Counted from the first letter of the stretch, positions 26,705 through 35,711 are shown. The stretch: DNA of 61,446 nt from Acidithiobacillus sp. (GCA_027365525.1 DAHXMJ010000013.1:1-61446), one strand, 5' to 3'. Translations and numbers: made by a program. Notes: generated by a model from the letters alone, not told the origin.

Positions 26705-27484
26705 TCAGCCTCCACCGCTGTGCCGGTCGCCATTCCAGTCGTCCTGTGCCAGACGCTCCCTGGCACAGGAGCGGACCAGCTCGTCCTCATCCTGAAGAAA
26801 AACCTGCAGATTTTTGATGTTTGCCCGGGCAGCAACAGCATGGCGGATACGCCAGTCTGGATCGGTCGCGAGCGACTGCAGCATGGAAACGGGGATCCTT
26901 TCGGCAACGGCCAGCCTTACCTGCGCATCCGTGTCGTGGATCATGCTGAACAGTCCTTCCAGGCCGATGCGCTGCGCAACCACACGACGGACTTCCACAT
27001 CCGGGTCACTCCGCATGATGGGCAGCAGACCGATGGGCAGACGCCTGGCCACATGAAGACGTACGGAGTAGTCTTCATCGGACACCATCGCCGCCAGATA
27101 GCGCTCTTCGAGGCGCATCGCAATCCGGATACGTACCTCACGGTGCGGATCATGGATCATGCGTAACAGATATCGCTGGGGCAGCCGCTGTGCCACAGCC
27201 CACCGGACAGTTTCATCTTCATCCTCTACCATGGCTGGCAGATGGAAGAGATCTGCATAACGTGCCGCGCAGGCCCTAACCTCGAAATAGGGATGCTGCA
27301 GAAAGCTGTCTGCCAGGTGCGGATTCCAGCGAAAAAACCGGTCCACCCTCAGGGCATAACGGTCATGGACACAGGCACGCAGGGTCTGGCATCTGACGGT
27401 TTCCATATTCCTTTCCTGGCAGGTTTCACAGGAGACGGGTTTACCCTGCCAGTCAATGGCTTCATTTGGGTCATTCGTCGTCAT
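26705..27484 (-). CDS. leucine-rich-repeat-variant (LRV) 4Fe-4S protein
   Basis: 259 residues. The N-terminus holds Cys19, Cys22, Cys32 and Cys38, the ligand set of the 4Fe-4S cluster in the LRV protein described from the Azotobacter vinelandii nif region. Eight or so LRV/HEAT-like repeats follow, such as DPHREVRIRIAMRL, DEDYSVRLHVARRL, DPDVEVRRVVAQRI and DTDAQVRLAVAERI. Start 27484 gives 8 bases to AGGA, better than ATG 27490. It overlaps the upstream TPR gene by 14 bases. Likely a protein-binding redox scaffold; its partner is unknown. Confidence 0.9.
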   Translation of the reverse strand: MTTNDPNEAIDWQGKPVSCETCQERNMETVRCQTLRACVHDRYALRVDRFFRWNPHLADSFLQHPYFEVRACAARYADLFHLPAMVEDEDETVRWAVAQRLPQRYLLRMIHDPHREVRIRIAMRLEERYLAAMVSDEDYSVRLHVARRLPIGLLPIMRSDPDVEVRRVVAQRIGLEGLFSMIHDTDAQVRLAVAERIPVSMLQSLATDPDWRIRHAVAARANIKNLQVFLQDEDELVRSCARERLAQDDWNGDRHSGGG

Positions 27485-27986
27485 CGTCATCGTCCTTCTT
27501 CTGCAGGACTTCCAGCAGGATTTTTGCCTGGATCCTGTCTGAGGGATCCAATTCCAGCAGCTTGGCCAGAACCTTTTCTCCCCCGGCAATATCACCCAGA
27601 CGAAGAAGCAGATATCCATACGCCTTGAGCACAAACATGTAAAAACGGGCCTGGGACGCATCAAAGCAGCCAAACTCCGCCTGTGTTCCCTGCACGTTCT
27701 CCCAGTCACTGTCCAGATTGAGAGATTTTGCGCTTAGCCTGAGACAGGCAAGGGCCACATCCAAAGCCTCCCGGAGCCGGCCCTTGTAAAAATAGAATTT
27801 GTAGAGGCCGAGATGGACGGCAACATGCTCCGGAGCAATTTCAATGGCTTCCTTGAGATACCGCTCAGCTACCGCATCATCCGCATAGGAACGGGCAGCC
27901 AGATGCAGGTGGCGCTCTGCAGCCTCAGGAACAAGGCCATCGTAGTAGCGCCGGTGCAACCATTCGTCATCCCAGATATCTGCCAT
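27471..27986 (-). CDS. TPR-type nif-associated protein, copy 1
   Basis: 171 residues of TPR-like helices (about 35-155) ending in a seven-residue acidic tail of six Asp and a Glu. The segment HLGLYKFYFYKGRLREALDVAL and RFYMFVLKAYGYLLLRLGD match a paralogue at 54692..55180 at the end of the fix operon. Overlap with the LRV gene suggests that the two products work together. No catalytic motif. The coding repeat GATGAC in the tail also supplies start codons of the next gene. Confidence 0.85.
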   Translation of the reverse strand: MADIWDDEWLHRRYYDGLVPEAAERHLHLAARSYADDAVAERYLKEAIEIAPEHVAVHLGLYKFYFYKGRLREALDVALACLRLSAKSLNLDSDWENVQGTQAEFGCFDASQARFYMFVLKAYGYLLLRLGDIAGGEKVLAKLLELDPSDRIQAKILLEVLQKKDDDDDDE

Positions 27987-28112
27987 TTACCCACTCCACA
28001 CCATTTCTGACGCCAGCTGGCAGGGGCACCCGTGATCAATCAGCAGGACCAGCCAGCGGAAAACACCACTGCACAGACAGATTTCCCGCCCGGAACGGCG
28101 GGATGAACACCT

Positions 28113-28448
28113 TTATTCTTTTGCCGAAAAAGACGTCCCACAGCCACAACTGGCAGCCGCATTGGGATTGGTAAATATCAGGCCCGTATTCATGAGATTG
28201 TCTTCGCAGTCCACAATAAGGCCATCCAGAAGAGCGGCACTGTCTTTCTCCAGCAGAACGGAAATCCCATTGCTGCTGACCGCAACATCCTCTTCCTCCG
28301 GCTGCTCCACGATATGGAAATCATACGACAGTCCGGAGCATCCCCCCGGTTTTACCGACAGCCGGAAATAGCTTCCACTCCCACCACCACCGAAAACGAT
28401 CATGCGCTGGATAAAACGCTCTGCCTTGGGCGTAAGGGTGACTTTCAT
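28113..28448 (-). CDS. IscA-type Fe-S carrier, nif copy 1
   Basis: 111 residues of the A-type carrier family, with ligands Cys37 (GGCSGLSY), Cys101 and Cys103 (SCGCGTSF). Such proteins receive Fe-S clusters from NifU-type scaffolds and pass them to targets. It lies between fdxN-nifB and the TPR gene. A second nif-linked copy is at 46202..46564. The 126-base gap to the next gene downstream holds no clear terminator. Confidence 0.92.
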   Translation of the reverse strand: MKVTLTPKAERFIQRMIVFGGGGSGSYFRLSVKPGGCSGLSYDFHIVEQPEEEDVAVSSNGISVLLEKDSAALLDGLIVDCEDNLMNTGLIFTNPNAAASCGCGTSFSAKE

Positions 28449-28460
28449 GATGCTGCCCTC

Positions 28461-28679
28461 CTAGGCGCTATAGCGTGGATACGCACCGTCAATTACGCAG
28501 GTATCGTCCACGGGACATACGGCAACACACTGCGGCTCATCAAAAAATCCGATGCACTCCGTGCATTTGACCGGATCAATAATGAATGTGCCATTTTTCT
28601 CCGAGATTGCCTGGTTTGGACACTCCGGTTCACACGCCGAACACCCGGTGCACTGTGATGCCACAATTTTATAAGTCAT
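28461..28679 (-). CDS. fdxN: 2[4Fe-4S] ferredoxin next to nifB (FdxN type)
   Basis: 72 residues. Cys10, 13, 16, 20 and Cys39, 42, 51, 55 form two clusters, the second with the C-x2-C-x8-C-x3-C spacing typical of nif ferredoxins. AAGGAG precedes ATG 28679. It follows nifB by 57 bases, as in many diazotrophs, and by analogy donates electrons for NifB-co synthesis. Confidence 0.92.
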   Translation of the reverse strand: MTYKIVASQCTGCSACEPECPNQAISEKNGTFIIDPVKCTECIGFFDEPQCVAVCPVDDTCVIDGAYPRYSA

Positions 28680-28736
28680 CTTTTTGACTCCTTTTCCGAT
28701 AAAAATGGGGGAGCACAAGGCATCCCCCGCCGATTT

Positions 28737-30305
28737 TCAGGCTGCGGTATACGCACCCTGACGAATCTGTGCATCCCCCCGCTGGTTGTGCACCAGATCA
28801 CCATTCCGGATCATGTCCAGATATTCCCGGTAATAGGCAATCACGGACTGCTCTATGTACTCAAAGGCATAACGGTCTACGGCATCAATGCCCGCCGCTT
28901 CCAGTGCCGATTTTGGACAGCCGCCAATTTTTGCCACAAAAACCGCCGTACAGTCATTGATGGCACGGATGACAACTGTTTCCAGTGCCTCCTCGTCACC
29001 AAACCCACCCTGGCAATACAGGTCTACCCTGCGGTGGCCCACAAATTTTGCGCCCTCAGAGCTGGCCTCATAGATCTGGAATTCAGAGGCATGGCCAAAA
29101 TGTTCATTGACCCGGCCACTTCCCTTGGTGGCAACCGCGATCAGGATTTTGACGTCCGAATACTCGCCTGCAAGATTTTCCAGCTCGGCCCGCTTTGCTG
29201 CAGCCGTCGCTTCCCGCTCCTGCTCCACCAGCGCCTGATAGGCCTTGCGCGATTCCATGTCGTACTGCACATCCATGGCCATGACTGCTTCGGTCGTGAA
29301 CTCTGCGGACCGGTCCTCTCCGAGGAGGCCCACAGCATCTGCACGGCATTGCCGGCAGTGGCGCATCATGTTCATTTCTCCCTCACAGCGGTCCTGCAGG
29401 GCTTTCAGCTCCTGGGCCGATGGTCCACGCTGGCCGTTCAGCCCAAAAACCGTGCCATGCTCAGGTGCAGAAATCAGGGGCATAATGTTGTGGAGGAAGG
29501 CTCCACGGCTCTTCACCGCACGGTTGACCTCGACCAGATGGTCATCATTGATTCCAGGAATCATGACCGAATTGACCTTGCACAGAATGCCGCGTTCGGT
29601 CAGCATCTCCAGACCCTGCAGCTGCCGGTCCGTAAGGATCTGCGCTGCCTCACGACCCTTGTAGCGCCTGTTTTTGTAATAGATCCAGGGATAGATCTCC
29701 GCACCGATATCGGCATCCACCATGTTGATGGTGATGGTGACGTGATCCACGTTGTATTTCGCAATGGTATCGACATGGTCTGGCAGTGCCAGCCCATTGG
29801 TGGAAAGGCAGAGCTTGATGTCGGGAGCCGTCTGCGAAATCAGCTCAAACGTCCTGAATGTTTTTTCAGGATTGGCCAGGGGATCGCCAGGTCCGGCGAT
29901 GCCCAGCACCGTCATCTGGGGAATGGTGGATGCCACGGCCAGCACCTTTTTCGCGGCCTGTTCCGGTGTCAGCTTCTCGCTGACCACTCCCGGCCGGCTT
30001 TCGTTGGCACAGTCGTATTTGCGGTTACAGTAATTGCACTGGATGTTGCATGCAGGCGCTACCGCCACATGCATGCGGGCGTAATGGTGGTGCGCTTCTT
30101 CACTGTAGCAGGGGTGGTTCTTGACCTTCTCCCAGATCTCCGGCGCAAGGTCACCCTGCCCGGCACCACTCCCGCAGCTTGCCTTCCCGGAACCGCCCTG
30201 GGTGCCACACCCCTGGTGTTCCGCCTTCTGCTGCATGATTTCTTCCAGATTCTTCCCGTTGTTTGGTGTGGGAATACTTGCAAGAGAAACTACCTGACCT
30301 TCCAT
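28737..30305 (-). CDS. nifB: NifB, FeMo-co biosynthesis radical SAM protein
   Basis: Makes NifB-co, the carbide-centred 8Fe core of FeMo-co, using S-adenosylmethionine. The 522-residue product has the radical SAM cysteines in [15 protein letters not shown], the SAM-binding [12 protein letters not shown], and a C-terminal NifX-like domain from about residue 390 ([13 protein letters not shown]). A Cys/Gly-rich stretch at residues 33-50 precedes the radical SAM core. GGAGG lies before ATG 30305. A -24/-12 element and a NifA site upstream give it its own promoter. Confidence 0.98.
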   Translation of the reverse strand: MEGQVVSLASIPTPNNGKNLEEIMQQKAEHQGCGTQGGSGKASCGSGAGQGDLAPEIWEKVKNHPCYSEEAHHHYARMHVAVAPACNIQCNYCNRKYDCANESRPGVVSEKLTPEQAAKKVLAVASTIPQMTVLGIAGPGDPLANPEKTFRTFELISQTAPDIKLCLSTNGLALPDHVDTIAKYNVDHVTITINMVDADIGAEIYPWIYYKNRRYKGREAAQILTDRQLQGLEMLTERGILCKVNSVMIPGINDDHLVEVNRAVKSRGAFLHNIMPLISAPEHGTVFGLNGQRGPSAQELKALQDRCEGEMNMMRHCRQCRADAVGLLGEDRSAEFTTEAVMAMDVQYDMESRKAYQALVEQEREATAAAKRAELENLAGEYSDVKILIAVATKGSGRVNEHFGHASEFQIYEASSEGAKFVGHRRVDLYCQGGFGDEEALETVVIRAINDCTAVFVAKIGGCPKSALEAAGIDAVDRYAFEYIEQSVIAYYREYLDMIRNGDLVHNQRGDAQIRQGAYTAA

Positions 30306-30406
30306 GGGCGCAATCCTCCATACGCAACCTGTATAAACGATGGATAACGGCGCGCCTCACGGATGTATCGGCTTGCTCCTGAGAAGCTGACGCTTGCTGT
30401 ACCTTA

Positions 30407-30422
30407 AGCAAGCTGTATGCCA
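30407..30422 (-). promoter_or_regulatory. sigma-54 promoter of nifB
   Basis: On the minus strand the sequence TGGCATACAGCTTGCT has GG and GC exactly 10 bases apart and fits TGGCAC-N5-TTGCW with one change. Predicted transcript start about 90 bases before the nifB ATG. Confidence 0.8.
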
Positions 30423-30515
30423 TGCTGATGAACCAATATAAAACAGTAAGTTACCAATCTCCTTCGGGTAAAGCGTCTGGAAGCTGACGCAAAATTCCGC
30501 AGTTGCTGCCAAAAT

Positions 30516-30531
30516 TGTCAAAAACCATACA
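30516..30531. promoter_or_regulatory. NifA upstream activator site for nifB
   Basis: TGTCAAAAACCATACA is a perfect TGT-N10-ACA, about 95 bases upstream of the nifB -24 element, the normal distance for enhancer binding. Confidence 0.75.
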
Positions 30532-30999
30532 ATCCGGTTGGCCGGGGATAACGCGAGCAGCACGGAGCAGCTGACCAGCCTGTGCGGCATCCCGTCTTCC
30601 GGGACGCCCATTTTTGCCCGATGTGCTGGCTGTGTCTGGAAGTAGGTGCACTTTCGCAGTTTCCTGGAAAATGCGGCGGACAGTTACCATAGCCACCCAC
30701 CAGGAGTTTCAGCATGATCCCCCTGCGCTTTTTGCAGCCCGGGTGGCCGGATACGCCCCAAAGGCTGTTTCAGGCCGGCCGAGGTGCTTTGGGCGGAGGT
30801 CCGCCGTATACGTGGCGTCCCTCCCCGTCATTGGACCCGCGGTTTCCTGTCGTATGCGGGCGTGGTGAAATGTCTTGGAGCCTGCCAAACCGGAGAGGCT
30901 TCCGTTTTTTGACTGTCCCCATCCATCCCCAGAAATGGGTGTGAAATTCCTGCACCGGCACTGAAAAACCCTTTCGGCAGCAAGACTCTGAAGTGTTTT

Positions 31000-31240
31000 C
31001 CCGCGTTCGAAAAAGGGGGTTTACCGCCTGCACTATGGGCACGAAGCGCATGCCGACGTGAATGCGGCGAAGAATAACCTCGCAAGAGGAATAACGGTGG
31101 GGCTCGCCTGGGTAGACTGTTCTCCGGCGTGAGCCGGGGAGTTGGCCCGCACATAAGGGAATGGGTCAATCGAAATGGCTGGGGTAGAGCCGCTGCTGGC
31201 AGGAAGGAATCCCCGTCCTTCAGGGCGAGGAGGATGTCAA
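31000..31240 (+). mobile_element. IS200/IS605-type remnant: tnpB tail and right end
   Basis: Bases 31025-31132 encode YGHEAHADVNAAKN and a short tail with a stop, which is the zinc-finger and RuvC-III end of a TnpB (OrfB) protein; the CxxC partner upstream is degraded. Bases about 31205-31240 are the typical right end, with a small hairpin CCCGTCCTTCAGGG and the terminal GAGGATGTCAA. The rest of the element is lost or unrecognisable back to about 30700. In intact elements this right end is also the guide-RNA (omega-RNA) region. The end coincides with the nifA stop codon. Confidence 0.8.
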
Positions 31241-32868
31241 AGTCTTTTCACTGCAATGCCGTGCTTCTGCAGCGCATAGCTGAGTTTCCGGGTAGTGGTG
31301 CCGAGCAGGCGCGCCGCCTTGGCCTGCACCCACCCACAGCGCTCCATGGCATCCACGAGACGGTCCCGCTCGCTCAGGGGAACATCATCCTCGGGTTTGC
31401 CCGGTACGCCGCCAGAAAGTGCTGCCCCGGGTTCTGCGCTGGCTGCCCTGCCGGCAGACGAGGCGACCTGAAGCGTCACGATGGGATGGCTGCTTTCCAG
31501 AGGCCGCAGTGCCATGGAAAAACACTGGTTTTTCTGGCAGGGCACGTCAACATTGCGAATTTCCGCGCCCCGTACCATGGTGGCGGTACGTTCGACACAG
31601 TTTTCCAGCTCACGGACGTTCCCGGGCCAGTAGCAGGCAAGCATGGTCTGCAGGGCCTCCGGACTGATGGAAAGCTTCCGCTGGTTTTCCTGGTTGTAGC
31701 GGGCAAGAAAATGGTCTACCAGTGCCGGAATATCCTCCCGCCTGTCCCGCAGGGGGGGAAGGAATATTGTGGCCACATTGATGCGGAAATACAGGTCGGC
31801 ACGGAAATCCCCTTTATTCACGGCTTCTTCCAGATTGCGGTTGGTAGCGGTGATGATGCGCACGTTTACCCGTCGTGTCTGGGTGCCTCCGACCCGTTCA
31901 AATTCCCTCTCCTGGAGGACACGGAGCAGCTTGGCCTGGAAAGCCGGAGAGATATCCCCAATTTCGTCCAGAAAAAGTGTGCCGCCATCGGCCAGCTCGA
32001 ACCGCCCTTTCCGCTCCTGGGTCGCTCCGGTAAATGCCCCGCGTTCGTGCCCAAACAGCTCGGATTCCAGGATGCTTTCCGGCAGTGCCGCGCAGTTGAG
32101 GGAAATGAAGGGCTTGTCTCGCCTTGGGCTCAGATGGTGGATTGAGCGGGCGATCACCTCCTTGCCCGTACCAGACTCCCCCCGCAGCAGCACGCTCGTC
32201 TTGCCTGGCGCCACCTGGTGTACATCCGCGAAAACGGCCTGCATCGCCCGGCTGTTGCCGATGACATTTTCGATACTGTAGCGTTTTTGCAGCTCTTTCT
32301 GCAGGCGGTGCTTGTCGGCCAGCAGACGGTTCCTCTCCGCCGTTATTCCCTGATGGAGGTTGACGACCTGGCCGACAAGATTGGCGACCATCTGGAGGAG
32401 CCGGACATCCGAGCGGAAACTGATCCCCTTGTGCCATTCGCTGCGATAGATGGCAAGGACACCGATACAGTTGTAGCCGACCTTGATCGGTACGCCAATA
32501 AAGGCCCGCAGTCTGCCGCCATCCTCACTGTCCTGAAAAATCCTGTGGAGAAATGCCGGTTCCTGTGCCACATCGGGGATCACCACCGGCATGCCGGCAC
32601 GCATGATTTTCCCAACCATTCCCTCGCCAAGGCGATACCGTCCGCGCTCCATTTCCACCGCGGTCATTCCGGTCGCCGCCACTACTCCGACCTGCTGGTC
32701 ATCCATCCGCAGAAGGATCATTGACGGCGATATATGCAGATGGCTTTCGAGGGTCCGCAACACGTCGTTAAGGGTACGCTCCAGATCCATAGAGGAGCTG
32801 AGTACCTTGCTCACCTCATAAATGGTAGTGAGTTCCTGGTAATGGGTGGGTGTAACGCGATCTTTCAT
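31237..32868 (-). CDS. nifA: NifA, sigma-54-dependent activator of nif genes
   Basis: 543 residues. N-terminal GAF domain (about 25-170), AAA+ domain with Walker A GESGTGKE, the sigma-54 contact loop GAFTGA and Walker B LFLDEIGD, and a C-terminal Fis-type HTH. Cys412 and Cys424 (C-x11-C) plus Cys444 and Cys449 (C-x4-C) in the linker are the signature of oxygen-sensitive, rhizobial-type NifA, so it may sense oxygen or iron itself; no nifL is nearby. GAGGGG precedes ATG 32868. The stop codon overlaps an IS200/IS605 right end. It follows draG by 16 bases. Confidence 0.97.
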   Translation of the reverse strand: MKDRVTPTHYQELTTIYEVSKVLSSSMDLERTLNDVLRTLESHLHISPSMILLRMDDQQVGVVAATGMTAVEMERGRYRLGEGMVGKIMRAGMPVVIPDVAQEPAFLHRIFQDSEDGGRLRAFIGVPIKVGYNCIGVLAIYRSEWHKGISFRSDVRLLQMVANLVGQVVNLHQGITAERNRLLADKHRLQKELQKRYSIENVIGNSRAMQAVFADVHQVAPGKTSVLLRGESGTGKEVIARSIHHLSPRRDKPFISLNCAALPESILESELFGHERGAFTGATQERKGRFELADGGTLFLDEIGDISPAFQAKLLRVLQEREFERVGGTQTRRVNVRIITATNRNLEEAVNKGDFRADLYFRINVATIFLPPLRDRREDIPALVDHFLARYNQENQRKLSISPEALQTMLACYWPGNVRELENCVERTATMVRGAEIRNVDVPCQKNQCFSMALRPLESSHPIVTLQVASSAGRAASAEPGAALSGGVPGKPEDDVPLSERDRLVDAMERCGWVQAKAARLLGTTTRKLSYALQKHGIAVKRL

Positions 32869-32884
32869 GAAAGGCCCCTCTCTG

Positions 32885-34285
32885 TCATGGGCAGTTTGGG
32901 CCAGCAGGTGATGCAGCATCAGCTGCTGTGAACCCCAGTCCTGCCCCGGGAAGCCCTGTGGACTGCAGCGGCAGCTGCTGGCAGGTGTCCGAGACAGCCC
33001 CCAAGGATCTACCATATCTCTTTGGCTGGACGAGAGTCCAGAAGGCAACGACATCTGGGGTAAATCCGCTGGTTTTCAGGGCGCCCAAAGAGATCAGCGG
33101 CCGCCGGATCAGCAGCGGATCTTCAAGCATTGCACTGATGGCCATTTTCTCATCCAGAACGGCAGGATCCACCTCCCGTGACTTGATGCGGGGAGAGTTG
33201 GGGTTGAACCATTCCGGTACCGGCCGTTTTCCGAAAAAGGGGCGCAGGGTTTCCACTGTCCATGGTGTCTGGAGCAGATTCTGTACATCCAGACCAAAGC
33301 CTGCCGCATGCAGACGGGCACGCTGGCCCGCGTTGGTCCGGCATCCCGGTTTTTCATAGAAAAGAAGGCCCGGCGCACTGCTGTCCCCTGGAGCCGCCAG
33401 TCCGCGCTGGCGTTCCCCCCATCGCAGCAATGCCCCGGTCTGCTCACGGATCCTCTCTTTTACCCCCGGAACCAGCCGCCGCAGCCATTGTTCTGGCAGA
33501 CCTTCCCGGCCATAAATGGCCCCGGCCAGCATCCCGGCCAGGGCTCCAGTGCTGTCCGCGTCCCCTCCCTGGTTCACCACCAGCAGCAGACAGTCGTAAA
33601 AATTGCCGGTATTCAGGACCGCATGGAGAACGGTCCTGACCGTATCAACAATATAGGGTGTGGGTGACACAGGCAGGACCGTACAGTCAAATTCGGGGCA
33701 GGCGGTCTGAAGTCTCTCGGCCTGGGTCCGGATGGAGGCCAGACTTTCTCCCCGAAGGGCGCTACGCAGCATTTCACCGAGACACAGGATTCCCAGGTCG
33801 GACATCGGATGGTTGTGGGTAAAATGGGCCTGTTCAAGGCCCATGGTACAGCCCAGTCCCGGATGTTCCAGCGTTGCGAGCACAACCGGCAGCATCCGCA
33901 CACAGGCACCATTTCCGGCATCCCATGTGCCCGGAGGGGCCGAGAGGGAACCGTCCACGATAAAGCGGCGGATCCCGCGCCGGCAGGTATTGCCCACGTC
34001 GACAGGCCCTGCCCGCAGCCAGGCCGCCATGCCCTCCGCGAAGCGGCGTACAGACCAGACATCGTCCATCAGCAGGGCCTGGCCCAGCACCAGGGACATT
34101 TCCGTATCGTCCGTCACCTGGCCGGGTGCCAGATGCAGCCACCCTCCCCCACACAGGTGCCGGTGCCGGCCGTGCGTGTCCCGGATTTCTTCCGCAGTCA
34201 TGAACTCTACTGTCGCGCCCAGCGCGTCCCCCAGAGCCAGTCCCCAGTAGGCTCCAAGGGCTCGATCCTGCAGTCTGTCGTCCAT
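32885..34285 (-). CDS. draG: DraG dinitrogenase-reductase glycohydrolase fused to ArsC-like nitrogenase-associated domain
   Basis: DraG removes ADP-ribose from NifH and restores activity. Residues 1 to about 295 form the glycohydrolase, with metal-binding TDDTE (58-62) and GGDADST (240-246). Residues about 306-405 are a second domain with FYEKPGCRTNAGQ (Cys315), WFNPNSPRIK and LLIRRPLISL, matching the ArsC/Spx-like nitrogenase-associated family related to NifO. The last 60 residues are unassigned. There is no frameshift at the joint. Start 34285 follows GAGGAAAA. draT ends 7 bases upstream, so both enzymes of the switch are co-expressed. Confidence 0.93.
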   Translation of the reverse strand: MDDRLQDRALGAYWGLALGDALGATVEFMTAEEIRDTHGRHRHLCGGGWLHLAPGQVTDDTEMSLVLGQALLMDDVWSVRRFAEGMAAWLRAGPVDVGNTCRRGIRRFIVDGSLSAPPGTWDAGNGACVRMLPVVLATLEHPGLGCTMGLEQAHFTHNHPMSDLGILCLGEMLRSALRGESLASIRTQAERLQTACPEFDCTVLPVSPTPYIVDTVRTVLHAVLNTGNFYDCLLLVVNQGGDADSTGALAGMLAGAIYGREGLPEQWLRRLVPGVKERIREQTGALLRWGERQRGLAAPGDSSAPGLLFYEKPGCRTNAGQRARLHAAGFGLDVQNLLQTPWTVETLRPFFGKRPVPEWFNPNSPRIKSREVDPAVLDEKMAISAMLEDPLLIRRPLISLGALKTSGFTPDVVAFWTLVQPKRYGRSLGAVSDTCQQLPLQSTGLPGAGLGFTAADAASPAGPNCP

Positions 34286-34292
34286 TTTTTCC

Positions 34293-35075
34293 TCAGTAGT
34301 AATGCAGACAGGCATGATAGGGACCCCCAATCACCAGATACTCGCTTTCGGCATGCAGCGCCGGACACGGGAACATGCCGTTAAAAAAAAGAAGCTTGAC
34401 AAGGGGAACATCAATTTCCAGAAGATAATCGCCAAACATGCCTGCGACTTCCCGGTCACTGCTGAACGACACCAGATTGTTGAGGTGGATCACCCCCTGC
34501 CGTGCTCCTGACTGCCAGAGCATGGGGTGCTCCAAAAAGTCATTGGTACCCCGGTACAGGCGCAGATGCCGGCGGCCGGGCCCAAAAAACCGCCGGGCGG
34601 CCCACTGGGCAAATTCAAACAGGATGTCCAGCTGGTCCCATATGGCGTTGTTATTGAAGCGGCCGGACATTCTGTCCATGGTATAGCGTATCCATCCTGC
34701 ATCGCCAACCCGCCGTATCACTTCCCTGTGGAAGGTTGGCATGAGTCCAAAACGGCTTTCCACCCAAGCCTTCAGGACAGCGCCTTCCGGTGAGTTGCTG
34801 TCGTATCCCCAGCCACGCAGAAGACGCTGGTAGTACGCATGGAATTTCCGGTGTCGCGACATCTTTCCAGGGTCCAGAAATGTTTTTTCCATGTATTCCT
34901 GAAACATTCCAGCCCCATCTTCCAGATCCGCAGCACTGGCGAGCCTCCCGAACAGCGCAGAGTGGACCTCGCGGGTCCCATGGATGTGCAGGGGCAGCGG
35001 ATACCTGTGGAACCGTGCGCTGTTCAGCAGGCCCGAAGGAATGCCTACCAGGTTGCTGCCTTCTGTTGCCTGCAT
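34293..35075 (-). CDS. draT: DraT, dinitrogenase-reductase ADP-ribosyltransferase
   Basis: Transfers ADP-ribose from NAD to an arginine of NifH and shuts nitrogenase off under ammonium or energy stress. 260 residues with family blocks LVGIPSGLLNSARFHRYPLPLHI, GWIRYTMDRMSGRFNNNAIWDQLD, HLRLYRGTNDF and the C-terminal ESEYLVIGGPY. The target arginine is present in NifH (Arg103). GGAG lies about 9 bases before ATG 35075. It is in the operon RR-draT-draG-nifA. Confidence 0.96.
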   Translation of the reverse strand: MQATEGSNLVGIPSGLLNSARFHRYPLPLHIHGTREVHSALFGRLASAADLEDGAGMFQEYMEKTFLDPGKMSRHRKFHAYYQRLLRGWGYDSNSPEGAVLKAWVESRFGLMPTFHREVIRRVGDAGWIRYTMDRMSGRFNNNAIWDQLDILFEFAQWAARRFFGPGRRHLRLYRGTNDFLEHPMLWQSGARQGVIHLNNLVSFSSDREVAGMFGDYLLEIDVPLVKLLFFNGMFPCPALHAESEYLVIGGPYHACLHYY

Positions 35076-35125
35076 CCGAAAACTCCATGGGGTACGTCCA
35101 GACCGCGAAGAACCTCCCGGCAGCG

Positions 35126-35506
35126 TCAGCCCGACAGTGCTGCAGCCACCCTGCTCCGCACGGTCTCAAGGCGCAGCGGCTTGTCAATCAGGGGCATCCC
35201 GCTGGCGAGGACGGCCCGGGCGCTCTCGGAATCCGGATCCCCCACCAGCAGAAACCTCGCTCCGGGAAAAGCGTCCCTGGCACTCTCGAGGATCTCCGGA
35301 TCCGTCCACAGGTCCTCGCCAAGGATGACAAGATCCGGCGGCCATTCCTGCGCCTTGCTGACCGCGTTTTCCAGGGAAGAGAGCTCATGGGTTTCATATT
35401 CATCGTGGAGCATGAACTGCACGGCCATGCGGCCGATGTCATCTCCATCCAGAACAAATATCCGCCGTGTACCAACGGCAAGCTGGCAATCAACGCCTAT
35501 CTGCAT
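35126..35506 (-). CDS. degenerate response-regulator receiver protein
   Basis: 126 residues with a CheY-like fold: acidic patch FVLDGDD (Asp20, Asp22, Asp23), the beta-3 strand PDLVILGEDL, FLLVGDPDSE and the conserved Lys109 in LIDKP. At the site of the phospho-acceptor Asp stands Gly63, so normal phosphorylation should be impossible. There is no output domain. It is the first gene of the draT-draG-nifA operon, 50 bases before draT. Receiver-like proteins without Asp can act by protein contact or bind other ligands; role here unknown. Confidence 0.8.
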   Translation of the reverse strand: MQIGVDCQLAVGTRRIFVLDGDDIGRMAVQFMLHDEYETHELSSLENAVSKAQEWPPDLVILGEDLWTDPEILESARDAFPGARFLLVGDPDSESARAVLASGMPLIDKPLRLETVRSRVAAALSG

Positions 35507-35544
35507 ACCATCCCCCAGTAATCCGTAGCAGTCAGAACAGAAAA

Positions 35545-35560
35545 AGCATTTTCCATGCCA
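35545..35560 (-). promoter_or_regulatory. sigma-54 promoter of the RR-draT-draG-nifA operon
   Basis: Minus-strand TGGCATGGAAAATGCT has GG and GC 10 bases apart and two changes from the consensus. It lies 39 bases before the receiver-gene start and faces the same NifA sites as nifH, which would make nifA autoregulated. Confidence 0.6.
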
Positions 35561-35711
35561 CTAAATTCCGTGCGGCAGGGAGCCCGGTTCCCGCCGGGCT
35601 CCCACTGGAGCGGGGAAATTAACCGCATAAATATTCAGGGAAATTGCCGTACCGGCCAGCAGAATTCCGTTCCCGCTGGCCATGCGCCCCTCGCACCGGA
35701 AGAAAAAGATC

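Noticed and set aside
31000-31240. An intact TnpB with guide RNA
   Set aside because: Only the last residues and the right end remain, the zinc-finger cysteines are degraded and no RuvC core is present.
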